Assembly (NCBI GenBank): GCA_934096295.1
Contig: CAKOLL010000001.1
Span: 268,959-332,958, forward strand
Length of the DNA: 64,000 nt
Origin: an uncultured Bacilli bacterium
Lineage (GTDB): Bacteria > Bacillota_I > Bacilli_A > RF39 > UBA660
Direction of reading: 5' to 3'
Below, one piece after another: positions 31,803-40,539 of the stretch. Numbering within the stretch: position 1 is the stretch's first letter; every line of letters begins with the position of its first letter. Position numbers and translations under genes: made by a program. The notes under the pieces were generated by a model that saw only the letters and a program-made list of their open reading frames with translations, made no database searches and had not been told where the DNA came from.

Positions 31803-31809
31803 GCATAAT

Positions 31810-32133
31810 TTAAAAAAATAAAACTTTTATAGCATCCCATGCACCGCTAAAACCTTCAGTAAGTATTTTTGTTACGGCTTCACTTAATTTTTCACCAGAT
31901 TCAGTGAATTTATTACTATAATCTGTGTTTTTATTAGTTATATAAGTATTAACATCAATAACTTTGCCTTCAATTACGTCATTTTCAAACTCTTTTATAG
32001 CTTCATCTGTTAAAGCAACTTTATTACTTAGTTTTGCCTCATAAAAACCACTTACACTTGAAATGTATAATCCCATAAATATAATGAAAGATATTGTTAG
32101 AAATTTTTTAAACAAATTATTTTTCTTTTTCAT
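31810..32133 (-). CDS. Small membrane protein in the YqxA position
   Basis: 107 residues. One N-terminal membrane helix (about 10-28), then a soluble outer segment of charged residues ending F-S-G-A-W-D-A-I-K-V-L-F-F. In Bacillus the gene after spoIIP is yqxA (DUF3679), a protein of about this size with the same layout. I call it a positional counterpart; sequence similarity is not strong enough to be sure by eye. It overlaps spoIIP by 17 bases, so it is translated with it. Confidence 0.5.
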   Translation of the reverse strand: MKKKNNLFKKFLTISFIIFMGLYISSVSGFYEAKLSNKVALTDEAIKEFENDVIEGKVIDVNTYITNKNTDYSNKFTESGEKLSEAVTKILTEGFSGAWDAIKVLFF

Positions 32134-33058
32134 CTTCTAAATACTCATAAATAACTTGTGCAATTATTTTTAGAGTATTGTTCACCTCCTCTATGTAATT
32201 ATATTGGCCTCCAACTTCAATAAGAATTGTATTTTTGTTAAAATCTTGATTATACTTACCGTTAACTCCAGGACCTTTTTTTTCTAAAACACCACGACTT
32301 AAAGTTGGTGCTATTTTTTTTATTCTTTCATTTAAATTTTTTGCTAGTTGTAAATTAGGTTCATAGTTTTCATGTTCTAACCCTACTACAAATAAAATTT
32401 TAGCATATTTTTTTCCATCTATTTCTGTTAGAGTTCTATCATACGATGCGGCATCACGATGTAAATCTATAAAGAAATCTAAACTAGGGTTCTTTTTATA
32501 AGCATTTTCTAATAAAATTCTACTTGCTTTATAACTATATCCATATTTCCAGCCATTAGTATTTAAAACATCTACGATGCTATTTTCTTCAACAATTGTT
32601 GATACCCCTAGATCTGATAAATATTCTGCTAAAATATGACTTCCTAAATAAACGGTATTATTAATATTGAAAGTTTCTAGAAATTTACTGTTATACCCTT
32701 CAGTTTGGTGAGTATTAAAAATATATACTATAGGCTTTTGAGTATTTTTTGTGGTACTTTCTTCTTTAATAACCGGAGTTATTATATCAATATTTGTACC
32801 AGTATTAACTTTTTCAATTCCAAAAGAATATTTTAATAAAAATTCTGTTGATGATAATCTTTTTATATCACTTAGGTTATAGTTACTAAATGTATCTTTT
32901 ACTAAAAAATCTATGTAAGTGTTATTATCTACTTTAAGATCAATCTTATCATAAAGTACTTTAAATGTTATGATAAAAGAAATAATAATTATAATTACTA
33001 TTAATATTAACTTAAAAAATTGACTTTTTATACCATTTCTTAATTTTAATCTTGACAT
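32117..33058 (-). CDS. spoIIP: Stage II sporulation protein P
   Basis: 313 residues. A membrane helix (about 15-37) anchors an extracytoplasmic amidase/endopeptidase domain. Family motifs are I-F-N-T-H-Q-T-E-G-Y at about 110, where the histidine binds zinc, F-F-I-D-L-H-R-D-A at about 195, and I-L-I-E-V-G-G-Q-Y-N near the end with the catalytic glutamate. SpoIIP, with SpoIID and SpoIIM, degrades septal peptidoglycan to drive engulfment of the forespore. Gene order rpsT, spoIIP, yqxA-like, lepA, hemW mirrors Bacillus, although gpr is missing. ATG is preceded by AAAGGTGAT. Confidence 0.9.
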   Translation of the reverse strand: MSRLKLRNGIKSQFFKLILIVIIIIISFIITFKVLYDKIDLKVDNNTYIDFLVKDTFSNYNLSDIKRLSSTEFLLKYSFGIEKVNTGTNIDIITPVIKEESTTKNTQKPIVYIFNTHQTEGYNSKFLETFNINNTVYLGSHILAEYLSDLGVSTIVEENSIVDVLNTNGWKYGYSYKASRILLENAYKKNPSLDFFIDLHRDAASYDRTLTEIDGKKYAKILFVVGLEHENYEPNLQLAKNLNERIKKIAPTLSRGVLEKKGPGVNGKYNQDFNKNTILIEVGGQYNYIEEVNNTLKIIAQVIYEYLEDEKEK

Positions 33059-33162
33059 GTTATCACCTTTAATACATTATATTATTAATGTTGCATATAA
33101 TTTGTCGAAAGGAATACTTTAAATTAAAAAAAATTTAGTTTATAATATTTTTAGGTGATTTT

Positions 33163-34227
33163 ATGAGTTACTTGATAAAGTATTTAAAAAATAATGGCAA
33201 TAAAAGTTTTGATGAATTCAAGTTTAATGAAATAGATGCTGCAATTTATAGTATTCTACCCTACTTAAATTTTATGGGTATAGTAGATAATCCAATATTA
33301 ATTAAAGACGCTTATGAGAAGTTTACAAATAGATTTATATTAAAAGATACTGATAAGTTTATGGAAGAAAATAAAAAATTATTTAAAGAAATGGCTAAAA
33401 GCAAAAGATTTCAAAATAATGTAATTACGAGCTATAAAAAGTTAGTAAATCAAGAAACCCAATTTGCAGCAGTTACAATAAACGTAGCTAAACATTTTAA
33501 ATTTATTGCCTTTGAAGGCACTGACGATGAACTTGTAGGATGGGAAGAAAATTTTAAAATGGGATATATGTATCCAATACCTGCGCAAGAGCTAGCTAAT
33601 AAATATTTAAAAGAAAATATTAAATTTAATGATTTAGTGGTTTATGTCGGAGGTCATTCTAAAGGCGGTAACTTAGCAGTAAGTGCGGTGATGGAACAAA
33701 ATATAATTAATAGATATAAAATAGAATATGTGTTTAATTTTGATGGTCCTGGTTTTTTACCTGATGTGTATAATTCTAAGAAATTAACTAAAATAAACAA
33801 AAAGATTAAAAACTATTATCCATATGAAAGTATTGTAGGAATGATTTTTGATAATCAAGGCGATAAAAAAATTGTAAAAAGTAATGCCTATCAAGTTTTT
33901 CAACATGATTTACATACCTGGATGTGGGAAGATAATAAATTCGTACTAGCTAATTTATCAGATTATTCTAAAAAGTTCCATTTAAAAATTAATGATATTT
34001 TAAATAAATTTAGTAGTGATGAAATAGAAAAATTTGTTAACTTATTTTTTTCTATGTTATATAAAGCTGGTTATGTCTTAAAAAGTGAATTAAAAACAGT
34101 TAGTATTACAAAAATGAAAAATATTTTAAAAGAAACTACAAGTTTATCAAACGAAGATAGACAACTTTTATTAGAAATGTTTAAAGCATTTATAGCTCAT
34201 TATAAAGATGAAAATGACAAACAATAA
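33163..34227 (+). CDS. Mbeg1-like alpha/beta hydrolase (DUF2974)
   Basis: 354 residues. A lipase-like fold with Y-V-G-G-H-S-K-G-G-N-L-A, giving the nucleophile Ser166 in G-x-S-x-G, and the upstream strand F-I-A-F-E-G-T-D-D. N-F-D-G-P-G-F follows the nucleophile helix. These features match the Mbeg1-like family of Firmicutes, thought to be hydrolases of unknown substrate. The protein is cytoplasmic by sequence. It has its own -10 (TATAAT at 33141-33146) and SD AGGTGAT. It occupies the place of gpr between rpsT and spoIIP but on the opposite strand to spoIIP. Confidence 0.8.
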   Translation: MSYLIKYLKNNGNKSFDEFKFNEIDAAIYSILPYLNFMGIVDNPILIKDAYEKFTNRFILKDTDKFMEENKKLFKEMAKSKRFQNNVITSYKKLVNQETQFAAVTINVAKHFKFIAFEGTDDELVGWEENFKMGYMYPIPAQELANKYLKENIKFNDLVVYVGGHSKGGNLAVSAVMEQNIINRYKIEYVFNFDGPGFLPDVYNSKKLTKINKKIKNYYPYESIVGMIFDNQGDKKIVKSNAYQVFQHDLHTWMWEDNKFVLANLSDYSKKFHLKINDILNKFSSDEIEKFVNLFFSMLYKAGYVLKSELKTVSITKMKNILKETTSLSNEDRQLLLEMFKAFIAHYKDENDKQ

Positions 34228-34324
34228 TGTTTTTAGTAGAAAATTACTATATTTATGCTAAAATTACTTGCTAAATATGTAAATATTTGTTAAAATTAAT
34301 AAGAAACAAGGAAGGAGCTGGATT

Positions 34325-34588
34325 ATGCCAAATATTAAAAGTTCAAAAAAAGCTGTTAAAGTTATAGCTAAAAAGACAGAAAATAATCATGAACTAAAAA
34401 TGCGTGTTCAAAACCTTATTAAGAACTGCGAAAAAGCTATTGCTGCTGCAAATAAAGAAGAAGCAGATAAATTAAATAAAGATATTCAAAAATATACAGA
34501 TAAAGCAGTTAGCAAAGGTTTAATAAAGAAAAATACTGCTGACAGAGAAAAATCTAGATTGACACAAAAAATAAAAAATATGAAGTAA
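34325..34588 (+). CDS. rpsT: 30S ribosomal protein S20
   Basis: 87 residues. It begins M-P-N-I-K-S-S-K-K-A-V-K and is a set of long basic helices with R-V-Q-N-L-I-K-N-C-E-K-A-I and a final K-K-N-T-A-D-R-E-K-S-R-L, all as in S20, which binds 16S rRNA early in assembly. SD is GGAAGGAG. A terminator follows. Confidence 0.95.
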   Translation: MPNIKSSKKAVKVIAKKTENNHELKMRVQNLIKNCEKAIAAANKEEADKLNKDIQKYTDKAVSKGLIKKNTADREKSRLTQKIKNMK

Positions 34589-34616
34589 CAATTGTTTACT
34601 TTATTTTTTTTTGATA
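34583..34616 (+). terminator. Terminator of rpsT
   Basis: AAGTAA / TTACTT stem around CAATTGT, followed by TATTTTTTTT. Confidence 0.8.
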
Positions 34617-34639
34617 TTATATATATAAGGTGGTGCATC

Positions 34640-35587
34640 ATGAAGAAAATAATAATACCTATTTTGTCTATTATTATAATTACAGCAACAATTTATTTTA
34701 TTAATCCTATTACTGATAAGTTGGCTAGTGTATTTGAGGCTAATCCGAAAGTAATAATTAACCCTATAAGCAAATATGCAAAGAATGGACATTATTTATA
34801 TATAGAAAAAACTGATAACTTTGTTCCCTATTCATATCAAGACTTATTAAATATTTATTACTCTGTAATTGATAATGGATGGGAACAATTTACTTTTTAT
34901 TGTCCAAAGGAGTTTACGGAATGTGTTTCTGATGTTTCTAAAATTAGTGGGGATGAACTTACCCTTACACATTTAAATAATTATGTACATCCTTTTAATA
35001 GTTTTACAAATATTAAAACAAGTATTTCAGATTCTGGAGAAATTATTTTAAAAGTTTTTTATTTGTATAAAGAAAGTGATAAAGAAGCAATTGATAAAAA
35101 GGTTGATGAAATTTTAAAAGAATTAATTAATGATAAGATGAATGATTCTACAAAGATTAAAACTATTCATGATTATATTATTAATAATTCTAAATATGAT
35201 ATTGAAAGAAATTTAACTGGGGAAAGTAAATATGATTCATATATTGCAACGGGACCTTTATTTCAAGGATATGCTACTTGTAATGGTTATACAGATTTAA
35301 TGGCTATATTTTTATCAAAGATGAATTTTGATAATTACAAAATAGCTACTACTCCGGAGGAGATAAGTTATTCATCTACTGGGCATATTTGGAATGTTGT
35401 TAAAGTTGAGGGAAAATGGTTACATGTAGATTTAACTTGGGATGATCCAGTTAGTAATGATGGAAAAGATTATTTGTTTCATACTTATTTTTTAAAGACA
35501 ACTGAAGAAATGAAAAAATCTGATAATGGTAATACAGTTATCGAAGATCATAACTTTAATAGTCTTTATTATTTAGAATTTAATTGA
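34640..35587 (+). CDS. Membrane-anchored transglutaminase-like cysteine protease
   Basis: 315 residues from ATG 34640, which has AGGTGG upstream; the frame continues 16 codons earlier through the rpsT terminator. A hydrophobic N-terminal segment (4-21) serves as signal or anchor. The transglutaminase core shows Cys214 in Y-A-T-C-N-G-Y, His249 in G-H-I-W-N-V-V and Asp264 in L-H-V-D-L-T-W-D-D, a complete triad. The preceding I-H-D-Y-I-I-N-N-S-K-Y-D is the usual lead-in helix. Such proteins in Firmicutes are surface peptidases or amidotransferases. It ends with TGA, showing that UGA is a stop here. Confidence 0.85.
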   Translation: MKKIIIPILSIIIITATIYFINPITDKLASVFEANPKVIINPISKYAKNGHYLYIEKTDNFVPYSYQDLLNIYYSVIDNGWEQFTFYCPKEFTECVSDVSKISGDELTLTHLNNYVHPFNSFTNIKTSISDSGEIILKVFYLYKESDKEAIDKKVDEILKELINDKMNDSTKIKTIHDYIINNSKYDIERNLTGESKYDSYIATGPLFQGYATCNGYTDLMAIFLSKMNFDNYKIATTPEEISYSSTGHIWNVVKVEGKWLHVDLTWDDPVSNDGKDYLFHTYFLKTTEEMKKSDNGNTVIEDHNFNSLYYLEFN

Positions 35588-35627
35588 TAAAATAATTATT
35601 AAGATTTTATGCATAATAAATCAAAAT

Positions 35628-35656
35628 GAGATAGCTTTTGCTATCTCTGTTTTCTT
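35628..35656 (+). terminator. Terminator of the transglutaminase-like gene
   Basis: GAGATAGC / GCTATCTC with loop TTTT, then TGTTTTCTTT. Confidence 0.8.
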
Positions 35657-35683
35657 TATATTTAATATATATTTTGTATAACC

Positions 35684-37642
35684 CTAATTTATAATTATTG
35701 GGTCAGATTGAGTTCCGGATCCTGATTTATAAGCAATGGAAGATAAAAGACTGAAAACAGGACGAACAGAATGGCCACTATAAACAAGATCACTATATAC
35801 TATACCATCAGCAGCTAATTTATATGCATCAGTACTATCAAGAGACCTACGGGTGATTGTCCATTCAAGAAGTCCCATGTACATCCAATTGCTATTTAAT
35901 ATATTATTATAATCTTTTATTATTAATCCCCATGCTTCGGGACTAGCAGCAAAACCGTAATCACTTATATACATTAAGCCTATTTTTGCATTATACTCTG
36001 TTGCATTATCTGTACTATTTGTTGCAGGATTCACTATTTCATTTTGATATGCTACTGATGGTATTGAACCAGCTATATTTGAATATAAATTTCCGCCAAC
36101 TTTCCATGTTGTAACAGCTATTTTATTTGCCCATGTTGTTCCTATATTATTTATAAAATTTGTATTTAAATTTGTTTTATTTAGTAAACTTGTGCTCCAT
36201 GTATTTGTTGCACTATTTGTTGCTTTATAATTCCAATAATATGTATTTATTGTTGACAAACTTCCTTTATAGTAATTTGCATCTGGTGTTGTTTCGCCAT
36301 AATAATCTCCATCCGTTCCTAGTAAATTACTGTTTGCATAATCATATTTTATTAACTTTACCAATTGTTGCCCGCTTACTCCATGATAATTTTCTCCGAA
36401 TACTCCAATGATTCTATATAAATTATCTGTTGGACATGGACTTTCATTTGTTCCAAAACACACAAAGTTAGATACATCTTCTTCCGCTAATTTTACTAAT
36501 GTTTCTACTCCTGCTCCCATTTCTTCTATTCCTAACGAGTATCTATTATTTGTTGTTACTAAATACGCATTTCCTGTACAAACGTCTTGAGTTACGGTTC
36601 CGCCATTAACAGTATATACATTTTCTCCTGATGATGTTACGCATTTACTATTTGTACTATCCCAACTTACTGTCTTTTTATTTGTAAATAAAGTACTTAA
36701 CGAATTATCTCCATACATAATATCAGTACCATCTGTAACCTTATAAACATTTGAACAATCTCCTTTTAACGACATGTTAGTTTGACCGTTAATGTTTATT
36801 ACATCATTTCCATCATATTTGCATGAATAGTAATTTGGATGTTTTTCTAGACCGGAATATCTATAGCTATTGTCCCCTGCTCCATTTTCTAAACTTGCAT
36901 TATGTATTGTTATCTTTGATGTTTCATACCCTAGATTTCCATATTTTATTATACAATCTTTTAAGTTCTCTCCATCACTACAATAATCTGCTATTGTGGG
37001 ATTGTATCCACCTTTTTTTACTACAACTTTTGCTCCAAAACTTTTACCTGCATTTTTTGATTGGTCTTCATTATAGTTTATTATTGTTATTGTGATATTC
37101 CATTGTTCTTCTTTTTGAGGACTTGCTGTTATTTCTCTATTATCTAATATTGTTACTAACCCTGTTACTCCAGTTATATCATATCCTGATATTGTTGCTC
37201 CACTTGCATCTGTTACTGTTGTATATGTTAATCCCTCTATACTTGTTATAGCATTTCCATCTGCATCTGTTATGCTTAGTATCAATTCTGGTGTGTCTGT
37301 ATTTATTGAATAACCAAATGTATTTGTATATATACTTAGATACAAATAGTAATTTTGTGTTGCTGTATTTGTCTTACTATTTGCAGTCAATAATACTTTT
37401 GCAAATGTTGAACCTGTTTGATTACCATTACCTTCTGCAAAGTTTTCTTGATCTAGTGTTAATGTAATTGGATCTCCGTTTTCAAATGTTAAGGTATCCA
37501 CTGTATTTGCATTAATTCTAATATCCGTTTGTGAACCTTCTCCAGTTTGGGCCACAAAATACGCATATGTTGCTCCGATGATTAATATTATTAATGCTAA
37601 CAATGATACAATTGTTATTATTTTTGTTTTATTTTTTTCCAT
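35684..37642 (-). CDS. Secreted surface protein with SipW-type signal and SVRP C-terminal domain
   Basis: 652 residues. The N-terminus K-N-K-T-K-I-I-T-I-V-S-L-L-A-L-I-I-L-I-I-G-A-T-Y-A-Y-F is the signal type handled by SipW-like peptidases in TasA-related proteins. Residues about 35-210 form a beta-rich TasA-like domain. A middle part has spaced cysteine pairs, and the C-terminal 250 residues contain L-Y-R-I-I-G-V-F, G-L-M-Y-I-S-D-Y-G-F-A-A-S and S-V-R-P-V-F-S-L ending G-T-Q-S-D-P-I-I-I-N. That module recurs, from memory, in surface proteins of uncultured gut Bacilli. Function unknown; adhesion or matrix formation is a guess. ATG 37642 has GGAAGTGA upstream. Its promoter is overlapped by a palindrome next to an XRE gene. 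Confidence 0.7.
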   Translation of the reverse strand: MEKNKTKIITIVSLLALIILIIGATYAYFVAQTGEGSQTDIRINANTVDTLTFENGDPITLTLDQENFAEGNGNQTGSTFAKVLLTANSKTNTATQNYYLYLSIYTNTFGYSINTDTPELILSITDADGNAITSIEGLTYTTVTDASGATISGYDITGVTGLVTILDNREITASPQKEEQWNITITIINYNEDQSKNAGKSFGAKVVVKKGGYNPTIADYCSDGENLKDCIIKYGNLGYETSKITIHNASLENGAGDNSYRYSGLEKHPNYYSCKYDGNDVININGQTNMSLKGDCSNVYKVTDGTDIMYGDNSLSTLFTNKKTVSWDSTNSKCVTSSGENVYTVNGGTVTQDVCTGNAYLVTTNNRYSLGIEEMGAGVETLVKLAEEDVSNFVCFGTNESPCPTDNLYRIIGVFGENYHGVSGQQLVKLIKYDYANSNLLGTDGDYYGETTPDANYYKGSLSTINTYYWNYKATNSATNTWSTSLLNKTNLNTNFINNIGTTWANKIAVTTWKVGGNLYSNIAGSIPSVAYQNEIVNPATNSTDNATEYNAKIGLMYISDYGFAASPEAWGLIIKDYNNILNSNWMYMGLLEWTITRRSLDSTDAYKLAADGIVYSDLVYSGHSVRPVFSLLSSIAYKSGSGTQSDPIIIN

Positions 37643-37663
37643 CGTATTCACTTCCTATTATAA

Positions 37664-37692
37664 ATTATAGCAAAATGTTTGTACCTTGTAAA
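37664..37692 (-). promoter_or_regulatory. Promoter of the SipW-type surface gene
   Basis: Minus strand TTTACA, 17-base spacer, TATAAT. The -35 hexamer lies in the centre of an 11-bp inverted repeat. Confidence 0.75.
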
Positions 37693-37701
37693 GGTACAAA
37701 C
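37677..37701. promoter_or_regulatory. Perfect palindromic operator candidate
   Basis: GTTTGTACCTT, a three-base centre, AAGGTACAAAC. It covers the -35 element of the surface gene promoter and lies between that gene and a divergent small XRE regulator. Confidence 0.7.
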
Positions 37702-37747
37702 AACTCATTTTAAAAAATAATGTAATACAATTTTTACAGGTGAAAAT

Positions 37748-37969
37748 ATGAAAATTTTATGCAACAAATATGAAACAAAGGAAATTATAAAATTTATGAG
37801 GGATTGTTCTGAGAAGACTCAAAAAGATTTTGCGAGTGACATAAATAAAAAAAGAGGATGGACTGCAAAACTTGAGGGGGGTGAAACAAATATTACATTA
37901 AAAGATTTTTTAGAACTTGCTAAAATAAATAATATTGATATAATAATGAAAAGCAATGAAAAAAACTAG
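37748..37969 (+). CDS. Small XRE-type HTH protein
   Basis: 73 residues, little more than the DNA-binding domain. I-I-K-F-M-R-D-C-S-E-K-T-Q-K-D-F-A-S-D-I-N-K-K-R-G-W-T-A-K-L-E-G-G is an HTH_3 pattern in which the turn is slightly longer than usual, followed by T-L-K-D-F-L-E-L-A-K-I. SD is AGGTGA. It probably represses its own region and the divergent surface protein gene through the palindrome at 37677-37701; this is inferred from position. Confidence 0.7.
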   Translation: MKILCNKYETKEIIKFMRDCSEKTQKDFASDINKKRGWTAKLEGGETNITLKDFLELAKINNIDIIMKSNEKN

Positions 37970-37987
37970 CACAAACTAGTTTTTTAT
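37958..37987 (+). terminator. Terminator of the small XRE gene
   Basis: AAAAAACTAG / CTAGTTTTTT stem overlapping the stop codon and reaching the end of the convergent NAGPA-type gene. Confidence 0.75.
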
Positions 37988-39210
37988 TATGGAATTACAT
38001 TTATTACTGTTGGTATTCCTCTGGTTTTATGTCTACCTGCAGAATCTATTGGGTCATTAATCATAGTACCTTCCACTACCATAGCAGATGACGTACCACC
38101 ATCTAAATTGGCAGCATTTATTGCACCATATCTTTGCATTATTTCAACTAAATCTATCATTGATGCCCCTTTTGTTCTTGTAGCATTTGAATCTACTACT
38201 AAGAATAATACTATTCCATCTTTTCTTTGACCTATGGCAGTTCTAGCAGCATATCCCCATCCGCCATTACCTTTTGTAAATGAAGGTTTACCATTAACTA
38301 TTAAGAATGGTGCCATTGTTACGCCATCTCTCACACCCATTTCTAAAGCTTTTTCTCCGGTTACATTATGCAATAATACTAGGGTATTATCTTCATTAAA
38401 ACCGATTAGTCCATAAATAGTACCTTCAATACTATCATTTGTAATTATTTTTTTATTTGCTATAGTTATACCTACTGGGTTTTCTCCTTTTGTATTATGT
38501 CCAGGATCTAAGAAACCGCCACCATTAATAGTTAAAACAGAACCTTGTTCTTTGGCCATATCATAAACATATTGACCACTTCTTCCTAACCATTTTGAAT
38601 AACCAACCTTAATTTTACTAGCATCATATACTACACCAAGATAGGCCTTACAGCCATTTACCTCGAAATTTATAACTTTATAAAGTGCTCCATCTTCTCT
38701 TTCTAATATTTCTTTTTCATATTCATCTTTATACTCTTTTGTTTCTTCATGATTTACAAGTGATGGATCAGTTTCCATTCCTTTATCATCTATATAATTA
38801 TTGTTTAAAACTTCATTTATTTCATTATTATTGTAAAACCATTGACAATAATACCTATGATTCATTGTTGCCATAGCTGTAGTTACAAGCCAATCCCTAA
38901 AGCCATTAAAAGGACCATACAATATGTATAAAAATGAAGAACATCCAAGGATATATAATGAAACTAATATAGAAAATATCCACATTTTTATTTTACTAAA
39001 TGATTTATGTCTTCTATTTTTTATTATTAGATATATTCCTAAAATAACTGATATAAAACTTAATATTGTTAATACTAATGCTATTATTTTAAATACATTT
39101 TTTACTAAGAAATCTGTGTGTGTTCCTATTATGAAAAACACTAAAAATGTAAATAGCGTAAATAAACTAATCCACAAAATAATTATTCCTTTTTTCTTTT
39201 TATTCTTCAT
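37987..39210 (-). CDS. Membrane-anchored phosphodiester glycosidase-like (NAGPA) protein
   Basis: 407 residues. Three membrane helices in the first 105 residues (about 10-30, 38-62, 75-98) hold an extracellular C-terminal domain. That domain has L-T-I-N-G-G-G-F, A-R-T-A-I-G-Q-R-K-D-G-I-V-L-F-L-V-V-D, and A-A-N-L-D-G-G-T-S-S-A-M-V near the end, the signature of NAGPA proteins (PF09992) that cleave sugar phosphodiester bonds. In Gram-positives these act on wall or exopolysaccharide linkages. It is monocistronic, convergent with the XRE gene. Confidence 0.85.
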   Translation of the reverse strand: MKNKKKKGIIILWISLFTLFTFLVFFIIGTHTDFLVKNVFKIIALVLTILSFISVILGIYLIIKNRRHKSFSKIKMWIFSILVSLYILGCSSFLYILYGPFNGFRDWLVTTAMATMNHRYYCQWFYNNNEINEVLNNNYIDDKGMETDPSLVNHEETKEYKDEYEKEILEREDGALYKVINFEVNGCKAYLGVVYDASKIKVGYSKWLGRSGQYVYDMAKEQGSVLTINGGGFLDPGHNTKGENPVGITIANKKIITNDSIEGTIYGLIGFNEDNTLVLLHNVTGEKALEMGVRDGVTMAPFLIVNGKPSFTKGNGGWGYAARTAIGQRKDGIVLFLVVDSNATRTKGASMIDLVEIMQRYGAINAANLDGGTSSAMVVEGTMINDPIDSAGRHKTRGIPTVINVIP

Positions 39211-39242
39211 TACTAATCACCACTTTATATTTATATCATAAC

Positions 39243-40103
39243 TTATTGTTTATTACAAGAACTAATATACTCTTTTACATTATTTATTGTTTCGTCAAAA
39301 TTATTAAAGTTTACATCAAACCATTTGATATTCATTTTATTATTAAACCAAGTGTATTGTCTTTTAGCATAATGCCTACTGTTCTTCTTAATATTTGAAA
39401 TTGCATCTTCTAAACTTATTTTATTTTCTAAATATTCTATTATTTCTTTATAACCTATTGCTCTTTTTAAAATTAAACTATCTGGATATTTTTTATATAA
39501 GTTTTGAACCTCTTTAATTAAACCATCTTTAATCATTTTATCTACTCTATTATTTATTATATTATAAAGATTATCCCTTGAAGTTGTTAGTCCTATAAAT
39601 ATGGCATCATTATATAAAAGTTTTGGTTCTACTATAGATGTTAAATCTTTTTGTAAAAATCTTTCAAGACGAATACGATTATTTTTATCTACTGGACAAT
39701 TAGGGTCCTTTTGTAGAGCTAAATTGTATAATTCTTCAGTAGATAAATTACTATAATCATGTTTTTCTTCCTCATTAAATCTGTAGTCATAGACACCAGC
39801 GGTAGCATAAAGGCCAGTACCACCGACGATAATTAAATTTTTATTTTCATATTTAGCAAATAAATCTCTTAAATCTTTTTGATAATCCTTAACAGTATAA
39901 TTTTCAATCGGAGTTTTTATATCAAATAGGAAATGTTTTATACCACATTTTTCTTCTTCCGTAACTTTAGCACTACCTATATCTAATTCTTTATACACTT
40001 GAACGGCATCACAATTAATTATGTAAGCATCAAATATTTTGGCTAACTCTATACTCATTTTTGTTTTTCCCACTCCTGTAGGTCCCATTATAAATATTTT
40101 CAT
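39243..40103 (-). CDS. miaA: tRNA dimethylallyltransferase
   Basis: 286 residues. P-loop G-P-T-G-V-G-K-T-K is at the N-terminus, then I-N-C-D-A-V-Q-V-Y-K-E-L-D-I-G-S-A-K and I-I-V-G-G-T-G-L-Y, and the C-terminal R-A-I-G-Y-K-E-I and Y-A-K-R-Q-Y-T-W-F. It adds dimethylallyl to A37 of tRNAs reading codons that start with U. ATG is preceded by GGTGAT. A TATAAT on the minus strand at 40121-40126 is the likely -10. Confidence 0.95.
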   Translation of the reverse strand: MKIFIMGPTGVGKTKMSIELAKIFDAYIINCDAVQVYKELDIGSAKVTEEEKCGIKHFLFDIKTPIENYTVKDYQKDLRDLFAKYENKNLIIVGGTGLYATAGVYDYRFNEEEKHDYSNLSTEELYNLALQKDPNCPVDKNNRIRLERFLQKDLTSIVEPKLLYNDAIFIGLTTSRDNLYNIINNRVDKMIKDGLIKEVQNLYKKYPDSLILKRAIGYKEIIEYLENKISLEDAISNIKKNSRHYAKRQYTWFNNKMNIKWFDVNFNNFDETINNVKEYISSCNKQ

Positions 40104-40129
40104 AAGAAATCACCAACAACATTATAACA

Positions 40130-40158
40130 TTTACTTAATGTTTTTTAAATGGTATAAT
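40130..40158 (+). promoter_or_regulatory. Promoter of the thioesterase-tmcAL pair
   Basis: TTTACT, 17-base spacer, TATAAT, 18 bases before the start codon. It overlaps the divergent miaA promoter region. Confidence 0.7.
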
Positions 40159-40176
40159 CTTAAAGAGGCGGAAAAA

Positions 40177-40527
40177 ATGAAAGATTTTATAAATTATAAT
40201 AAAATGGAAATAATAAATGATGGAGATATAAAAGTTAAAGTAAATATTACTGATGAAACATTAAATCTATTTAATATTGTGCATGGTGGATTAACTTTTA
40301 GTATGGGAGATACTGTAATGGGAATTAAACTTAAAGAATTAGGTAGAAATGCCGTTACAATGAATGCTAACATTAATTTTATTTCTCCAGGAGTTGGAAA
40401 ATATTTAATTGCTAGTGCTAAGATTATTAAAAATGGTAAACATACTTGTGTAATGGAAGCTACCATTAAAAATGATGAAGATGTATTAGTTGCTACGATG
40501 AATGGAACTTATTTTTATATAAATTAA
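40177..40527 (+). CDS. PaaI-like hotdog thioesterase
   Basis: 116 residues from ATG 40177, preceded by GAGGCGG; the open frame continues upstream into miaA on the other strand but crosses the promoter. The hotdog fold has N-I-V-H-G-G-L-T-F-S-M-G-D-T, in which H-G-G and the acidic residue of the central helix are catalytic in PaaI-type acyl-CoA thioesterases. It would hydrolyse a CoA thioester, substrate unknown. It is 12 bases from tmcAL, in one operon. Confidence 0.85.
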   Translation: MKDFINYNKMEIINDGDIKVKVNITDETLNLFNIVHGGLTFSMGDTVMGIKLKELGRNAVTMNANINFISPGVGKYLIASAKIIKNGKHTCVMEATIKNDEDVLVATMNGTYFYIN

Positions 40528-40539
40528 GGAGGTAATTTA

